DNA of 64,000 nucleotides, from contig CM025856.1 of the NCBI GenBank assembly GCA_003952965.2, positions 9,820,458-9,884,457 on the forward strand, given 5' to 3'. Positions 46,542 to 59,274 of this stretch are shown piece by piece. The number at the start of each line of letters is the position of its first letter. Position 1 is the stretch's first letter. This DNA is from Morella rubra. Lineage: Eukaryota > Streptophyta > Magnoliopsida > Fagales > Myricaceae. The notes below the pieces were generated by a model that did not search any database, was not told the origin of the DNA, and worked only from the letters and a program-made list of their open reading frames with translations. The translations under genes and the position numbers were made by a program.

Positions 46542-47122
46542 TTGCTTTCATATGTTGGACGCGGGCGTGTCAAAGTTCTCCATATTTACGTGAATCTCTT
46601 TTTCTTCATCCTTCCGTAACAACTCCTATCAAAGAGTGTGTGCCCAGTACAGCAACTGTAAATATATTTTCCGGAAAGAGATCGTTATCAAAACCATTGG
46701 TGGGAAGCAAATTGGGAAAGCACAAGGCAGAAAGGCCTACCAAGGTGGTGATAAACAAAACAGTGAACCTGAGGAACCGTACGGATAGCCCTGTTTAATA
46801 GCTTTTGCGGTTGTCTACATCTTAAATGCATGTAATATCAACAATTAAAAAAGCACAAGACTTTGCAGAGAGGAACACGATCATAGTGACACCAAGTGGA
46901 AGAGAAAAATTGATTAAACACAAAAAGGCCAGTATATATAAAGCATGGACCTTGACAACTCAAATGATACAGCAACATGCGACAAAACCCAGTAACCCAC
47001 TAAGGTTTAGTAAAGTAGCTTTAATCTAAGGAGAACTGGAATGTCAGTGGAAGTACTCACATGTACTAACCTAGGAGTACAATCTCAATTGATGGTACAA
47101 TCCCCAAAAAAGTGCTGCTATC

Positions 47123-50100
47123 CTAAAGATTCTCGATTGGTGTAAAGGGTACACTCTTGGGTTTGAAAATCCGATACCCCATAAAAACAGACAGGCATAA
47201 GGAGACTACTGATAACAGAAGGGCAAAGGTACTGGAAGCATTCCCGGAGCCACCTGGTGCCGAAGTCATTAGCATAGAACTGCTAGAAGAGATATCCAAG
47301 GGTACCCAATCACAACTGATAGAATAGTGACCCGAACCATGCCATGGTTGTCCATCAACTGGATACCAGAATCCTACTGACATTTCACTTGATCTACCGA
47401 GTGTAAACTGAGTATCCTGCAGGCACCAGGTAAGAATAACAAATTAAGGTTCTGTTCCCATAAGTTTAATATGTAATACTGGATAAATAGATTGTACAAG
47501 TGTGCCATTAAATCAATACTATCCATGTAAAAGAATGGATTCTCTTTAAGCTAAAGAACAAGGTTTAAACCAAAATTTCAGCACAAATAAGACCATTGAA
47601 AGAACTTCAAGAAGCTAAAATCAGGAAACAATCTAGAAAAGAGTTTGCTAAAATTGTAAAGTTTCCATTTTTGTTAGAATTGACTTATTTTCGTATAAAC
47701 ATACCCACCAAGCTCCTTTGACTAATATCATAAAGATCCAAATCAAATAGCTAAGCCAATATTTTTTAAGGGGTATTGATCACCATTGTTACGTATGAGC
47801 TCTCTAAAGATGACAAGAGTGTTCAGTCTTGTTCCATAATTCATTATCCTCCTGTCTAACGACTGAAAGACGAATGACTGATTCAATCAGTCATTCAATC
47901 AACTTGCACTCTACGGCTTAAAAGACATACAAACCCAGATTGCAAAAACTCTTAATGTGGCCGATGACAGTCTTAACCTGTTGAAGATGATCCATTGTTC
48001 TCAAAGGTCTAGAGAACTCAAAATAATATGTGCCTTTTTGACCATCTGAAGCATAAGGACTATCTTCCTCCACAAAACCTGCAATAGGCAATTATCATAA
48101 ATTAATATTGAACATCACATAGATGCAACTATCTGCAACATGGAATGAGACTTTTAACAAAAGTGCAACACAAGGCCACGTATGGGAGACACATGGAGAA
48201 ACTAGTAAAAAATAACCACAAGAAAACAGTGATATTACAGAATCCCAAACAGTCACAAGGAAATAAGTTGTTTGTCTTTTCTACAATTGATCACCGAAGT
48301 TTAGTCAAATAACAGGTGAGTCTTAAACATTCCTGAGAACCACTATTTTTTTTTTCAAGGAAAGAGATTAACACACATGGATGTGCAGAAATTTTTACCT
48401 ACTAACAGATGAATTAAGTGGTATATAATATATCTGATTGTGATTGATGCACATGCTTATCTCTTGCCTACGAACAAATCCATTGATGGAACTCAGATAA
48501 ACATTGACATCCAACTTTTAACTGTTTGACACTTTTTTAAGTTCCTGGGGTGGCAAAGCAATGGTCTATGAATTAAGTTGAGCATCACACTATTTACATA
48601 GGTGGAGAACTAAAACGTTAAGTAGCCAATTCCCAAGAAAAGATGAACAATTACCTGAGTGAAGAGCAAAACTACTGTGCCACCATGCACCCTTCCAGTC
48701 GTTCTGTGCACTAGTATCATTTCCTAACAATGGAAAAAGATGAACTATTCATATTTTGGTTCCAACAATATAATCATAGAAGAGAAAACGCATACTAAGG
48801 AAACTGTAGGAAGGGAAGAGTGAATAAAGGGAAAATCATATTTTTCTTCAGCCATATGCACCTCATGCACTTGTATACAAACCAACAAACAAACTCCCCC
48901 TTAATCTCTTACTCACGGGGAGAGGAGAGGCCATTTGGCCAAAAGAGCATTAGCATAGAGGGAAAAGAAATAAAACAATAAATCAAAGTGAATTGTAAAT
49001 CCATTTGCCTTGGTATTACTGGAAAACTGAAAGGTTCATTTTTCGGCTAATTGAAGATATTGATCGATGTGCAGTAAAAAATGATAGGGGCCCCTTCAGG
49101 GGTGCCCGTTATGAACTTTTCTCTAGGTATTCACTGTCCACTCTCAACAGGTAGCACTCTCCCAAATTGTGTAATATATGACAATATTTATTCCATCCAT
49201 GCAAATCTGCCAATTCTAGTGGGCAAATTTAGCATGCAAAGCTTGGACTGATTTACATTAATGCAGAAGCCAATATTGCCAATGATAAACTAATGTCGTA
49301 ATGAAGAGACTTTTGATGTTGAATTCAAAATCAAGTTTAATATTACAAAATAGAGGCTGCAGCAAAGATGACTATCATCGAAGAAATCCTGCCTTTGGAG
49401 TAAATGAGCTGTAGATGTGGAAAAGAAATACCACAGGAAAACGAAAGACGGAAGTGAAGTGAAAGCCATGGTGATACCACTGATTTAAGAAGAAAACTGA
49501 GACATAAAACTAGATGACTGATTTGCTTAACTTGAAGGTGCTACAGAAAGATGACAAGGCTGAAAGAACAAGGGTGGAAGCTGGTAGAGAAACATGGCTG
49601 CAAAATTTAGAGAATAACAAAGAGGAAATAGAGTTGTTTTAGCCACCATAAAGCAAAAGGAGTGTTTAATTTTCCAAAGATAATAGGTTTAACATGGTTA
49701 GAATAAAGAAATCTGTGGAATTGGTGATTATCCGACAAAACAAAACAATGGCAAAAAAAAAAAAAACCATTCAGTAGGTGGCTTCCAAGTTCTGCAAAGC
49801 ATGCCACGGATGATACCATGGTGGAATCATCTGTTCCATGCCACTTCTATAGACTTTTGCTTTTGCAAGTCAATTCAGTACGTGCCTTATCCCAGTTTGT
49901 TTTCCTTTATCTAAAAGGTTTTCTGATTATATTCTAGTCACATCAACATATTTCACTTTTCATTAAGAAATGAAAAAATGAAACACTAGGAAATTATGTT
50001 AATCTTAGAAGTACCTGAAGGCCCAGTTCCATCTAGGTACCGGCAGTGCGGGGTCCAACCATAAAGATCAACCAAATGACCAAACCTGTTCACAAAAACA

Positions 50101-51442
50101 TATAAATTAATAGAGAAAAAAAAATTAAGAACATGAGATTGTAGTACATTGCCATGACCTTGTACTACATTACTGTAGAGGTCAAACAGTGGGATTGTAC
50201 TGCATTGCTGTGAAGGTCAGAAGACGGAAGTGTTGTACAATTACCTATCACCGCCATTTCCATCCCTGTTGTCTATTGGGTTGCCACCATAGAGCCTTCC
50301 CGGAATAGCATTGCCAATAGAGAAGTGCATAATGTCAACTTCATGGCCTTTGCATGTCTTGTTGGTGCACGTGTCTCTCCCTTCAGAACACCCACCCATC
50401 TTACAGCGAAAAAACCATCTCAGTTTGAATTACAAAGTAGATCGAAGAAGCAAATGAAAACCAAGAGAAACAGTAAAAAACTACAGAAAAGTTAGAAAAC
50501 ATAAGCATTATTTCACAATGAACTGAATGGAGTAACTTACATTACGGTAGGAGGCACTTTCTCCAATCTGAAACATAAGAGCAACCGAAGGGCATTTGTT
50601 GCTATTACTGCATCAGGGACAACAGAACCAATTAAACAAGAGCCCTATTATGTTATGGCCATTCACTTCAATTGCATATCCATAAATGCAGGGCACCCTA
50701 AAGTAGAATTTAGGGCCAGAGCACAAAGTTGACTTGAAAATTTGAAACCAATCATAAAGATACATCTTCAGAGTTCTCGAACCCATTGGGTTTTCTTTGC
50801 CTTCCACACAATTTTAGATGCCATGTAATCAGATGGAATCCAGAAACTCTTAGATGACAAAGTGAAATGAGATTTGATGATGAATTGAAAAATCTAGTCG
50901 CTAGAAGTGTATGATAAAGCTATGTTTCAGGGACTGAACGATCCACAAAATCAAAATACCAATAAATAGATCTTACGCGATCAAAAACACAATACAATAT
51001 TCAGTTCGCCAAATCAAAACTTACCCCATAGAGTACGCATAGTCCCCATCAACTTGTAACAAAAAGAAAATATCATGACCATCATGCAAAGCCTGATCCA
51101 AATGAACAACACAATAATCAACATAACAAATTCATAATAAACCCATGATTTGCAGCAAAATTTGAATCATGGAAGTACCTTAACGGTCATTTTTCCGCCT
51201 TGGTATTTGTCGTCTTCGTGTGGGTCGAGAGCAGGGAGGAGAGAGAACTCGAAGCCATCAATGTCCTTCCAATCGTCGGCGTGGCCGTCGAGGGTGATGA
51301 TGCCGGGTCTGAACTGGGCCTCGACGTGGATCTCCGAGGCGGACTCGCAGCTCCACTCACCCGAATCGTTGTGCGAGCCGACCCTTCCGATCGACGCGGA
51401 GCTTAAGAAGAATACTAGCACCAATAACAGATGTCGAAGCAT
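47123..51442 (-). CDS. Membrane-anchored haem-binding-domain protein (cytochrome c-552/DMSO reductase-like; 8 exons)
   Basis: Exons in coding order: 51442-51179, 51092-51025, 50607-50541, 50399-50245, 50085-50015, 48723-48655, 48078-47978 and 47416-47123. All introns are GT-AG and phases agree (1089 nt, 362 residues). Residues 1-23 are a signal peptide (MLRHLLLVLVFFLSS). Residues about 35-305 form an ethylbenzene-dehydrogenase/cytochrome c-552-type haem-binding domain, with GIITLDGHADDWKDIDG, CPSVALMFQIG, GHEVDIMHFSIGNAIPGRLY, NDWKGAWWHSSF and GTYYFEFSRPL. Cysteines near residues 138-150 could form disulfides. Residues 306-327 are a Ser/Gly-rich linker and 328-348 a membrane segment before a short positive tail, so the domain should face the lumen or outside. 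Plants carry this family as a conserved gene annotated only by its domain; electron transfer is a family inference. Exons 3-5 and 7 are the best conserved from memory. Confidence 0.9.
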
Positions 51443-52933
51443 TGTAAGAGGTAGAAGTCTTGGGATTGAATTGGAAGCCTGTTTGTTTTGGCTGCTCTGT
51501 TTTGGTCCCTATCCCGTGGGCAGCTTCAACTTATTATTAATTCAGCATTGTCCCGCAGCCCGTTATGACTTTGATAAACAGACCCACTCCGTCGTCGTTT
51601 TTGCCTTCCCGAATACCAGGAATAAAGCCGTTGATTTTTTGTCGACGTGAGTGTCTAGTGGCGCTCATAGACGTTGTCGTTAAATGTACTTTTGGCGACG
51701 CTTCCACTAGTGTGTTTATAAGGTGATCTTGCAATTATTACGACACATCCCGTCTCTAGAAACATTACGCGATACTTTCACTTAATTGCATTTTCTCGCT
51801 GCTATGGCGGCTCTCGTCGTCACAGCAAATCTCAACAGAATTTCAACCCGATATCCATATAAATGTATTTCCATTCATCCGCTTAATCATTTTTTATTTA
51901 CATGTAACATGTAAAGTAACGTTTAAGAAATTAAACTACTAATTTTGTGCCCCATTAAATTATTAAAATTTTTCAATATATATCCTTTAAACTATTAAAA
52001 TTCATCAATATGTATCATTTGATAAGATCCAGCAGTCAAGATTATGCTATGTAACCCAATTTTTTAACATCAACAATATGATTTAGTTAAAAGGAACCAA
52101 AATAATGAATTTTGATAGTTTGAAATACTAACGTGATAAAATTAGTAGTTTAGATTCTTAAAATGATATTTGTACTATAATTTGAAGGCGAAAAATGAAG
52201 TTTTTTCATATTGATTAGTTCAGTAGTCAAGATAGAAATTTCTTCAATCATTAGATGAACATGCGCGTGATTTAGCTCATCCCATGCCTGGATCGCGACA
52301 TATGCCATGGTTTTCTGGTGTATTTATTTCATAGTGACGGGTATATGGTATTCATTCGTATACGTGATTTTGACGTGAAAAGACAAATTAAAAACACAAA
52401 AAAGCATGTATATTTTTCACAGTGATGTGTTGCAACATTGCTCACGCACCAATTATCGCTGAGCTTTGAGAGAAAGTATTTTGTGACTAGTCAGGAGACA
52501 AATAGATAGAGGTTAATATATATCGTACGGAAGGCACCTTCCTTGAAAGTTGAAGGAATACAACTAGGAAGGTAGAACTGGCCCAACTGGGGGAAGATTT
52601 TTCTTCCACTGAATGCAACCAACGTAAGCAAATACATAATTTCTGTAATAGCAACCCAGGGACGTGGACATGCGAAGTTGCCTTTTCTTTGACGACGTCG
52701 GTCGATCTTATTCTGTTTTGAATATTCCGATGATGTCCTCTGCGCGATCCAATCCAGCACGAGCATCTCTTCCTAGACTACGGGTCCTGACTCCTGACTT
52801 TCATCCACAATATAACATGCTAAAGACCACATTTTACCTATGGGCCATTTAAGGTATGCTTTTGCTCTTAGAGTCTTATGTATAGATTTAACTAGCAAGA
52901 TGGCCTTCCAGCAACTGGGCCATGAGTTGGGCT
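51443..52933. other. Intergenic stretch upstream of the haem-binding gene
   Basis: It holds the promoter of the minus-strand gene; I could not fix a TATA box. From 51850 on it is AT-rich. Anonymous frames near 52491-52766 (minus) and 52664-52852 (plus) have no recognised family and overlap each other, so I do not call genes. Confidence 0.4.
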
Positions 52934-52941
52934 CTGATAAC

Positions 52942-53352
52942 TAAGGGTGAACAACCGGAAATTCGGTCAGACTGTACTTAAAATTAAGGACCGGACCGGA
53001 CCCCTTAAGTGGTCCGGTCCAAACTAGTCTAGTTGGACCACTTAAGTGGTTCGGACCGGATTTTTTTTTAGTTCACTCTTAAGATAAGATAAAAATTAGT
53101 TGCAAATGTCTTAAAAAAACTTAAGTACCATAAGTCAAAATAAAAAAATTATAAAAGTGTAAAAAAGTGTTATGTTTGTATTAAACAAAATAAAAAAATA
53201 TTTATTAATTATATTAAGAAATCCGATCCGGTCCAGTCCGGACCCAAAAGGCATCTGGATATAGGGTCATGGGGACCGGAATTAATCACAAATCCGGTTC
53301 CACTAAGACCACAAATTCGGTCCGGTTTGCAGTCTGATTTTGTGCAGCCGTA
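52942..53352. mobile_element. hAT-type MITE with exact 8-bp target duplication
   Basis: CTGATAAC occurs at 52934-52941 and again at 53353-53360. The ends TAAGGGTGAAC and (reverse complement) TACGGCTGCAC match at 8 of 11 positions. Length is 411 bp. The left third carries repeated GGACCGGACC and an internal palindrome, GTGGTCCGGTCC with ACCACTTAAGTGG around ACTAGTCTAGT (53009-53050). It is non-coding. The 8-bp duplication and end type fit the hAT superfamily. Confidence 0.85.
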
Positions 53353-53360
53353 CTGATAAC

Positions 53361-54274
53361 AGTTAACTTGAATATTTTGAAATTATACTCGGTTACAGGT
53401 AAAAAGTATATGCTTCGTAGGTGAAAATGAATCTGAAATATATATAATGTATCTTAAAAAGTTTGACGTTTAAAAATTTTCACCTATCAATATGGTTTTT
53501 ATGCTAAACAAAAATAAAAAAAAATTCTGAGGATGGCCCCACTTGCTAATTTTTTGATCACGTGGCATTAATTTAAGTTATTTAACTAAAATTGTCGATG
53601 ATAATTTCATCAAATCATCTCACAAATATAAGGTTATCAGAAACATTCAACAGTGTATGTTTGTAGATACACTTGAAAATTTGAGTTGCTTGTCACGAAC
53701 AAAACATGTTCAATTTTTTCTTTTTCCTTCTTTTTTCGGCTGAGAATAAAATAGTCACAATCCATGTTTTGGCAGTGTAAATACAGAAAAGAGCCGATTC
53801 CTATAAATTTTATTGGACAAACGATCTATCCCGCATTGAGAGAACTTGGGGCACAAATCCTAAAGGCAATAGTAGTTCGTTGAATTGTTTAAACAACATT
53901 TATGCGTTGACGAATCAGGAGTTTGGATGAATAATAAGAATTTATAGCCATCGGCTGGCATGGGAAAACACAACCCCATGCCTCAGTTCTTCCACATAAC
54001 AAAGTGAGAGTAAAACTCCTTACACAAAAAATTAAAAAGAGTAAAACCATTAAAAAGTAAAAAAGCAGAGGAAGAAATATGGGTGAGCAAATATTCTGAC
54101 AGTAACCGGAATTTTCGGTTATGGCACCACAATTGGAACTGGTGTAAGATTCGTGGCAGAATTTCATCGTTGATATCAAGTAGTCCAAGCGTTTTGTCTT
54201 CTTCATATCCACGTATGCATAGTTCTTGAGAGAGAGAACAGAGAGAGAGAACAATTATCGCGTAAATGACTTCT
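53361..54274. other. Unassigned stretch
   Basis: No gene, repeat partner or RNA was recognised. A 121-codon frame on the minus strand (53889-54254) with several Cys residues and a hydrophobic stretch has no family I know and lacks supporting context. A (GA)n tract lies at 54228-54251. Confidence 0.3.
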
Positions 54275-54717
54275 CTACTCTCAAATGAAATTATGAGCTA
54301 TTTATAATAGCTTACTTAAAACTTCAACTGTGCTTATCCGTGAGATCTTTAGAGATTTCAAATCTCGGCCGTAGGATTATACTGAAAAACTCTTTTTCAT
54401 TAACTCCCTTATATTTTGTATTCCGAATTTATGGGCTTCTACAAATTATGATCATGTCCATTAACATATCACAATTGACCCTCGAAATAGTGAGACAATT
54501 TTTGTGAAATCCCTTTTGCTAACAATTATTTGTTTATTTATCATTTCACCATACCATATTCCACGTGAACTAATAGGACTGAAATAATATTACCGATTAA
54601 GTCCCTAGCTCATATAATTCATTATTCACAATCTGTAACTCGTTGGACTCTCAAATTGTTTCTAAAAAAATTTCACAAATAAATATATAATATATATTAA
54701 TTTCGAAAAATATTTAA
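54275..54717 (+). repeat. Part A of the dispersed repeat (second copy), left side of the inversion
   Basis: Same orientation as 5990-6470, sharing ATTAACTCCCTTATATT, TTTTGCTAACAATTAT and ATCTGTAACTCGTTGGACTC. It stops at ATTTCGAAAAATATTTAATAG, where hAT coding sequence begins. In the first copy, part B follows at this place. Confidence 0.8.
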
Positions 54718-54720
54718 TAG

Positions 54721-57700
54721 TAGGGAGTATTTGATAAAAGGTCTTTGTCAACCACTTGACCATGATTTTCCCAAGAAGCAATATGAGAACACAATGAGGG
54801 GTTTTAGGGAGCTATGGTTCAAAAATAATGAGTGGTTGGAATATAGGGTATCAAAGGACGAGACACATTGCTTGTGGTATTATCTATTTAAATGAGCTAA
54901 ATGAGGAAAATTCAGGGGAGATGTGTTTACATCTATGAGATTTAGCAATTAAAAAAAGGCAGTGGAGGTTTTTTGTGAGCATTGTAAGTCTAAGGATTAA
55001 GGCAACCCAAAATGGGGGGTGAATTGGGTTTCAAACTTTTTCGGTTTTAACCCCAAAAACGTGTTTGCAAAGTAAAGGATAATTTAGCACAAGTATTTAA
55101 ACAAGTATTGATGCGATAAGTAAATAAGTGTTAAATGTAAAGAGTAAGGTTTAGAAAAGCAAACACGAGATTTTTAGGTGGTTCGGCAAACCCGCCTACA
55201 TCCACCCTCAAGCTCCTTTACCGAGCCTTGAGGTTTTCCACTATCTTCCAAATAGTGTACACACTAGCTTCCGGGTGCTAGAGAACCGTACAAGTGTTTT
55301 TCCGAGCTCAACACTCACAACCCAAGTGATTTTTCGGGCACACCACTCACAACCTAACCAAGCTTGAGATATACCTCTTTAAGCTTCTTCTTTAGTGAAC
55401 AACCTCACTAAAGGAATCACCTCTTTTGGATATGAAGATACAAGAATAAACTCTCTCAAAGAGTGGATATGAAAATGGAAAGCTCTATCTCTTTGATTCA
55501 CACAATGACAAGGATGTGAAAATGTAATTTGTGTGAATGATATGAGAAATATGGAATAAGAAGGTTTAAGATATTTCTCAAGATATGTAAAATGATATGT
55601 GGTCGTTCTCTTTTTTTTGAGACAATAGGAAGGTCTTTATATAGGCCACATGAGAAAATTAGTCGTTTCTAGCCATTAGAAATTTACCGTTGTACCGGTC
55701 GACCGCTTCAGTGTTACCGTTACCCAACGGTCATATTGTCAGAACTTCAACGGATCTATTTCAAATCATAGACCGGTCAACCGCTATACCAAGCGGTCGA
55801 AGGCCGGTCGACCACTTCACCAGCCGGTCGACCTCCTCAACTTAAGCACATGATCCGTTCATTTAAAACCACGGTTTTGACCATTTTGAAACACCCAATT
55901 TTAAGGACTAACTTCCCATAAGTATATAAAGGGTTTGGGAGTTGATTGGGGTGTTTTGAAACCATTTAAAAATATTTGATCTTTCAAACAAGAGGTAAAA
56001 GGTTTATGCACGTTTTGAAAGATATGCAAGTGTACGATTCAAATCCTTGTCAAAAGTGAAACTAAGAGTTACAAGGTTATACCCTATGGTCTTGAATCTT
56101 CACTTTTGAGCTCCTTGCATCTTCTTGATCTTCAATCTTCTTGTCTTTGGCTCTTTGATAAAATGTCTTTGTCTTTGAAGATGTCCATTTTGTAAACTTA
56201 ATCCATTTATTGAAATCATCAAAATATCGATTGTGAACAAAAACCCACAAGCATGTTGGTGACTGTGATAATGCTTACAATGAAGTTAGAAAATAATGTG
56301 AAGCATTCAAAAATCAGTGACAAAGTGTGTTGCACGTGTTATCCTCACATGGGTTCGATGTAGAGAAAGCTTATCGCATTCGTTTGACAGCGATTTTAGA
56401 TTGCATTCGTTATCTTTTGAGGTAAGGATTAGCTTTTCGTGGTCAGAGAGTCCGAGAGTTCAATGAGTGAAATTTTCGTTGAGCATGGCAATTTGGATAA
56501 GCTCTTTTTACGATCTTATCGAGTTTTTCATTCGTTATCTTTTGGAAGGATTAGCTTTTCGTGGTCAATGAGTTTCAATGAGGAAGGGCAATTTTCTTGA
56601 GCTTTGGAATGGTACAGCTTACGTAAGAAAAAGGTTCGTGCTCCTGGAAACAACCAAATGACTTCTCCTAAAACTCAGAAGGAATTGGTCAGTGCTGTGC
56701 AGCGAGACCACACTTGCCATCATTAAAGATATTGGGGACGGTTTTTTTCTCTTATGGTTGATGAGTCTCGAGATAATTCAGTAAAGAAGCAAATGACAGT
56801 GGTTTTGAGATATGTGAACAAACATGGACAGGTGATAGAAAGGTTTATTGGTGTGGAACATGTTACCGACACTTGCTCCCAATCTTTGAAAAATGCTATA
56901 GACAAATTGTTTGCAAGGCATGGGTTATCAATATCCAAGTTGAGAGGTCAAGGTATGATGGGCATCAAACATGCGAGGCGAGTTCAATGGGTTGAAGTCT
57001 CTCATTTTGAGGGAGAATCCTTCTGCTACTTATATTCATTGTTTTGCTCACCAACTTCAATTGGTTATTGTGGCTACTGCAAAGAATAACATCCAAGTTT
57101 GTGATTTTTTCTCTTACACTATGATGATTGTGAATATAGTCGGAGCTTCTTGTAAAAGAAAGATTCTCTTTGGCAAAGTCAACATGAGAAGATAGTGGAG
57201 CTATTGGATAAGGAGACATTATAGTGGAAGGGGCAAAAATCAAGAAACCAGTCTCACACGACCAGGTGATACTCGTTGGGGTTCATACCACATTACAATA
57301 ATGTGTCTCTTCAGTATGTGGTCAGCAGTGTTGGATGTGCTTGAAAACATAGAAGAGGATGACACTTGCATAGAACAAAATCCATAGCTCTGAGTGTACT
57401 AGGATAATATTCAAAGCTTCGACTTTGTATTCACTTTGCATTTGTTGAGAAATATAATGGGAATTACAAATGAATTGTCACAAGTAATTACAAACACTAC
57501 TAATTTTTATTCAAAATATTCATTATGCATTTGTTGAGAAATATAATGAGAATTATAAATGAATTGTCACAGACCTTACAACGAAAGGATCAAGACATTG
57601 TTAATGCTATGAATTTGGTTGGAATTGTGAAGCGTTGGTTGCAGGATTTGAGGGAGAAGGAATGAGATGATTTTTTGGAAGAAGTCAAAACTTTTGTGTG

Positions 57701-58310
57701 AATCATTCTATCACTGTGCCCAATATGGAAGACATTATTCCAACTCGTGGTCGGGCTCGGCATGGAGGGCAAACAATTACTTATTTGCATCATTTTCGTG
57801 TGGAAGTGTTTTGCCAAGTTATTGATTTGATCGCTCAGGAGATGGATAATCGTTTCACAGAAGCAAGTACGAAGTTACTTCTTTGTATAGCATGTCTTGA
57901 TCCAAGAAACTCATTCTCAGCGTTTGATCATGCTAAGTTATTTCGTCTTGCTGAGCTTTATCCAGAAGATTTCTCAGCAATTGATCATATTATACTTAGA
58001 GATCAACTTCGAAACTACATTTATGATGTGAGAAGTCATGATACTTTTTCTGGCTTCAAGATATTGGAGGTCTTGCTGTGAAGATGGTTGAGACAAGAAA
58101 GCATACTCTATATCCATTGGTTTATCATCTGATTGAGTTGGCATTGGTCTTACCAGTTGCGACTGCAACCGTTGAAAGAGTGTTCTCTACGATTAAGTTT
58201 ATTAAAACTGACTTGCATAATAAGATGAGAGATGAATGATTGTTTGGTGGTATACATCGAGAGAGAAATTTTTGAAACTATTGAGAACGAAGCTATTTTA
58301 CAACATTTTC
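54721..58310 (+). pseudogene. hAT transposase (TTF zinc finger, DUF4371, hAT dimerisation), lacking its N-terminus
   Basis: The reading begins at REYLIKGLCQPLDHDFPKKQ, the start of the TTF-type zinc finger, and runs to KKAVEVFCEH before a solo LTR (54983-56249). It resumes with VGDCDNAYNEVR, passes a local duplication (about 56394-56580), then LMVDESRDNSVKKQMTVVLR and LFARHGLSISKLRGQG (56754-57000), IHCFAHQLQLVIVATAKN (57030-57090) and RPGDTRWGSH near 57260. It ends in the hAT C-terminal dimerisation region, LPVATATVERVFSTIKFIKT (58150-58210). Frameshifts and stops are many. This is the plant 'zinc finger MYM-type protein 1-like' transposase family. The missing N-terminus lies at 59871-60052 in the opposite orientation. 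Confidence 0.88.
54983..56249 (-). mobile_element. Solo LTR of the Copia-2 family
   Basis: On the minus strand it runs from TGTGGGTTTTTGTTC to CCTTAGACTTACA, 1267 bp, flanked by the 5-bp duplication AGCAT (54978-54982 and 56250-56254). It carries the same TATA wording (minus, near 55636-55650) and the palindromic motif set (55694-55830) as the Copia-2 3' LTR. No internal region is present, the usual result of LTR-LTR recombination. The hAT reading is continuous across the duplication. Confidence 0.92.
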
Positions 58311-59039
58311 AGAATATGGAGTCCTGTAGGATCCAATTGCTACATTTTAGTATCAGCAAATAGTACAGTACGTGTATTTCAATATTTTTAGTGTTTTTAT
58401 TCCTTAATTTTTGATATTTTAACTCTAAGATATTTTTTTGCATTACATGGTAAATTTTTTTGTTGTCATTTTTCCTTAGGAGTTTGACTCCCTTCGATTG
58501 TATTTCTAATTCTGACACTGCTCACTGTGACTCCCTTTGGTCACTTGAACACATCGTCGTTGTAATTCTCAGGTATACCAACTGCTTCTTTGATCTCAAC
58601 TAGTCTTAAATGGGCCTCCTCTTTGAAGTCTGACGTTCTGTCAAGGTATACTAGCTGCTTCTGCTGGTTAATTTGCATTCAACTCCTAAGAATTTTATTC
58701 GTTTTGTAATTTCCAATGATCAGTTCCCTCCAATAACATGCAAGTTTTGATTTGTAGCCTTCTTCTAACCCTAGTCATGAAACCTCAAGTGCAACTTTAC
58801 AGTAGCAATCAAGAAATAGACAGTCCGAATTGGAGTAAAAATATCAAGAAGTGACTCGAGGGTCCTTAGCCGTAGATTGTCAGCCCTCCTTCAACACCAG
58901 AGCTGACTCAACTCTGCCCTCATCGAGTCCACCATCACCAGCCCTTCCTGCTGCCTCGCTCCTCACCACCTAACCTCAAAACCAGCAACTAAACAAACCT
59001 CAGGGAATGACGAAATGAAGCCACGAGTAGAGGCTGGAG
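58311..59039. other. Downstream flank of the hAT pseudogene, unassigned
   Basis: No coding similarity was recognised. Around 58880-58990 the composition turns C-rich (CCACCATCACCAGCCCTTCC), unlike the AT-rich surroundings, which may be an old gene fragment I cannot name. Confidence 0.3.
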
Positions 59040-59274
59040 AGATCTCACCGTGTAGGGAGAAATGTAAATTTCATGAAGTTAACAGGGTTAATATCACGTG
59101 GGAGGCATGTGAATGAGAATTTTGTTTGTTTTAATGCCAAAACTGGATGGAGGGCGACTATTGATTATTTTGGAAACTTAGAGGATGTAAAAATCCGTTT
59201 TGATAGTTAGGGGACGACATTGATTTTTTCTCATAGTTAAGGGGTGAACTATGAAATTACCCCTTATTTCTTTT
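59040..59274. repeat. Short dispersed repeat (partner at 63130-63256)
   Basis: It shares GTGGGAGGCA, GAATGAGAATTTTGT/GAACGAGAATTTTGT and TGTTTTAATGCC with 63130-63256 in the same order. The part 59180-59270 (TTAGGGGACGACATTG; TTAAGGGGTGAACTATG) resembles ends of non-autonomous DNA transposons. Confidence 0.65.

Noticed and set aside
52491..52766. Possible small gene on the minus strand between the haem-binding gene and the MITE
   Set aside because: It overlaps another anonymous frame on the opposite strand, lacks a family match, and shows no splice or promoter context.
53889..54254. 121-codon minus-strand frame with several Cys residues, considered as a secreted Cys-rich peptide
   Set aside because: There is no signal peptide at the start, no known Cys pattern, and the end runs into a GA microsatellite next to a dispersed repeat.
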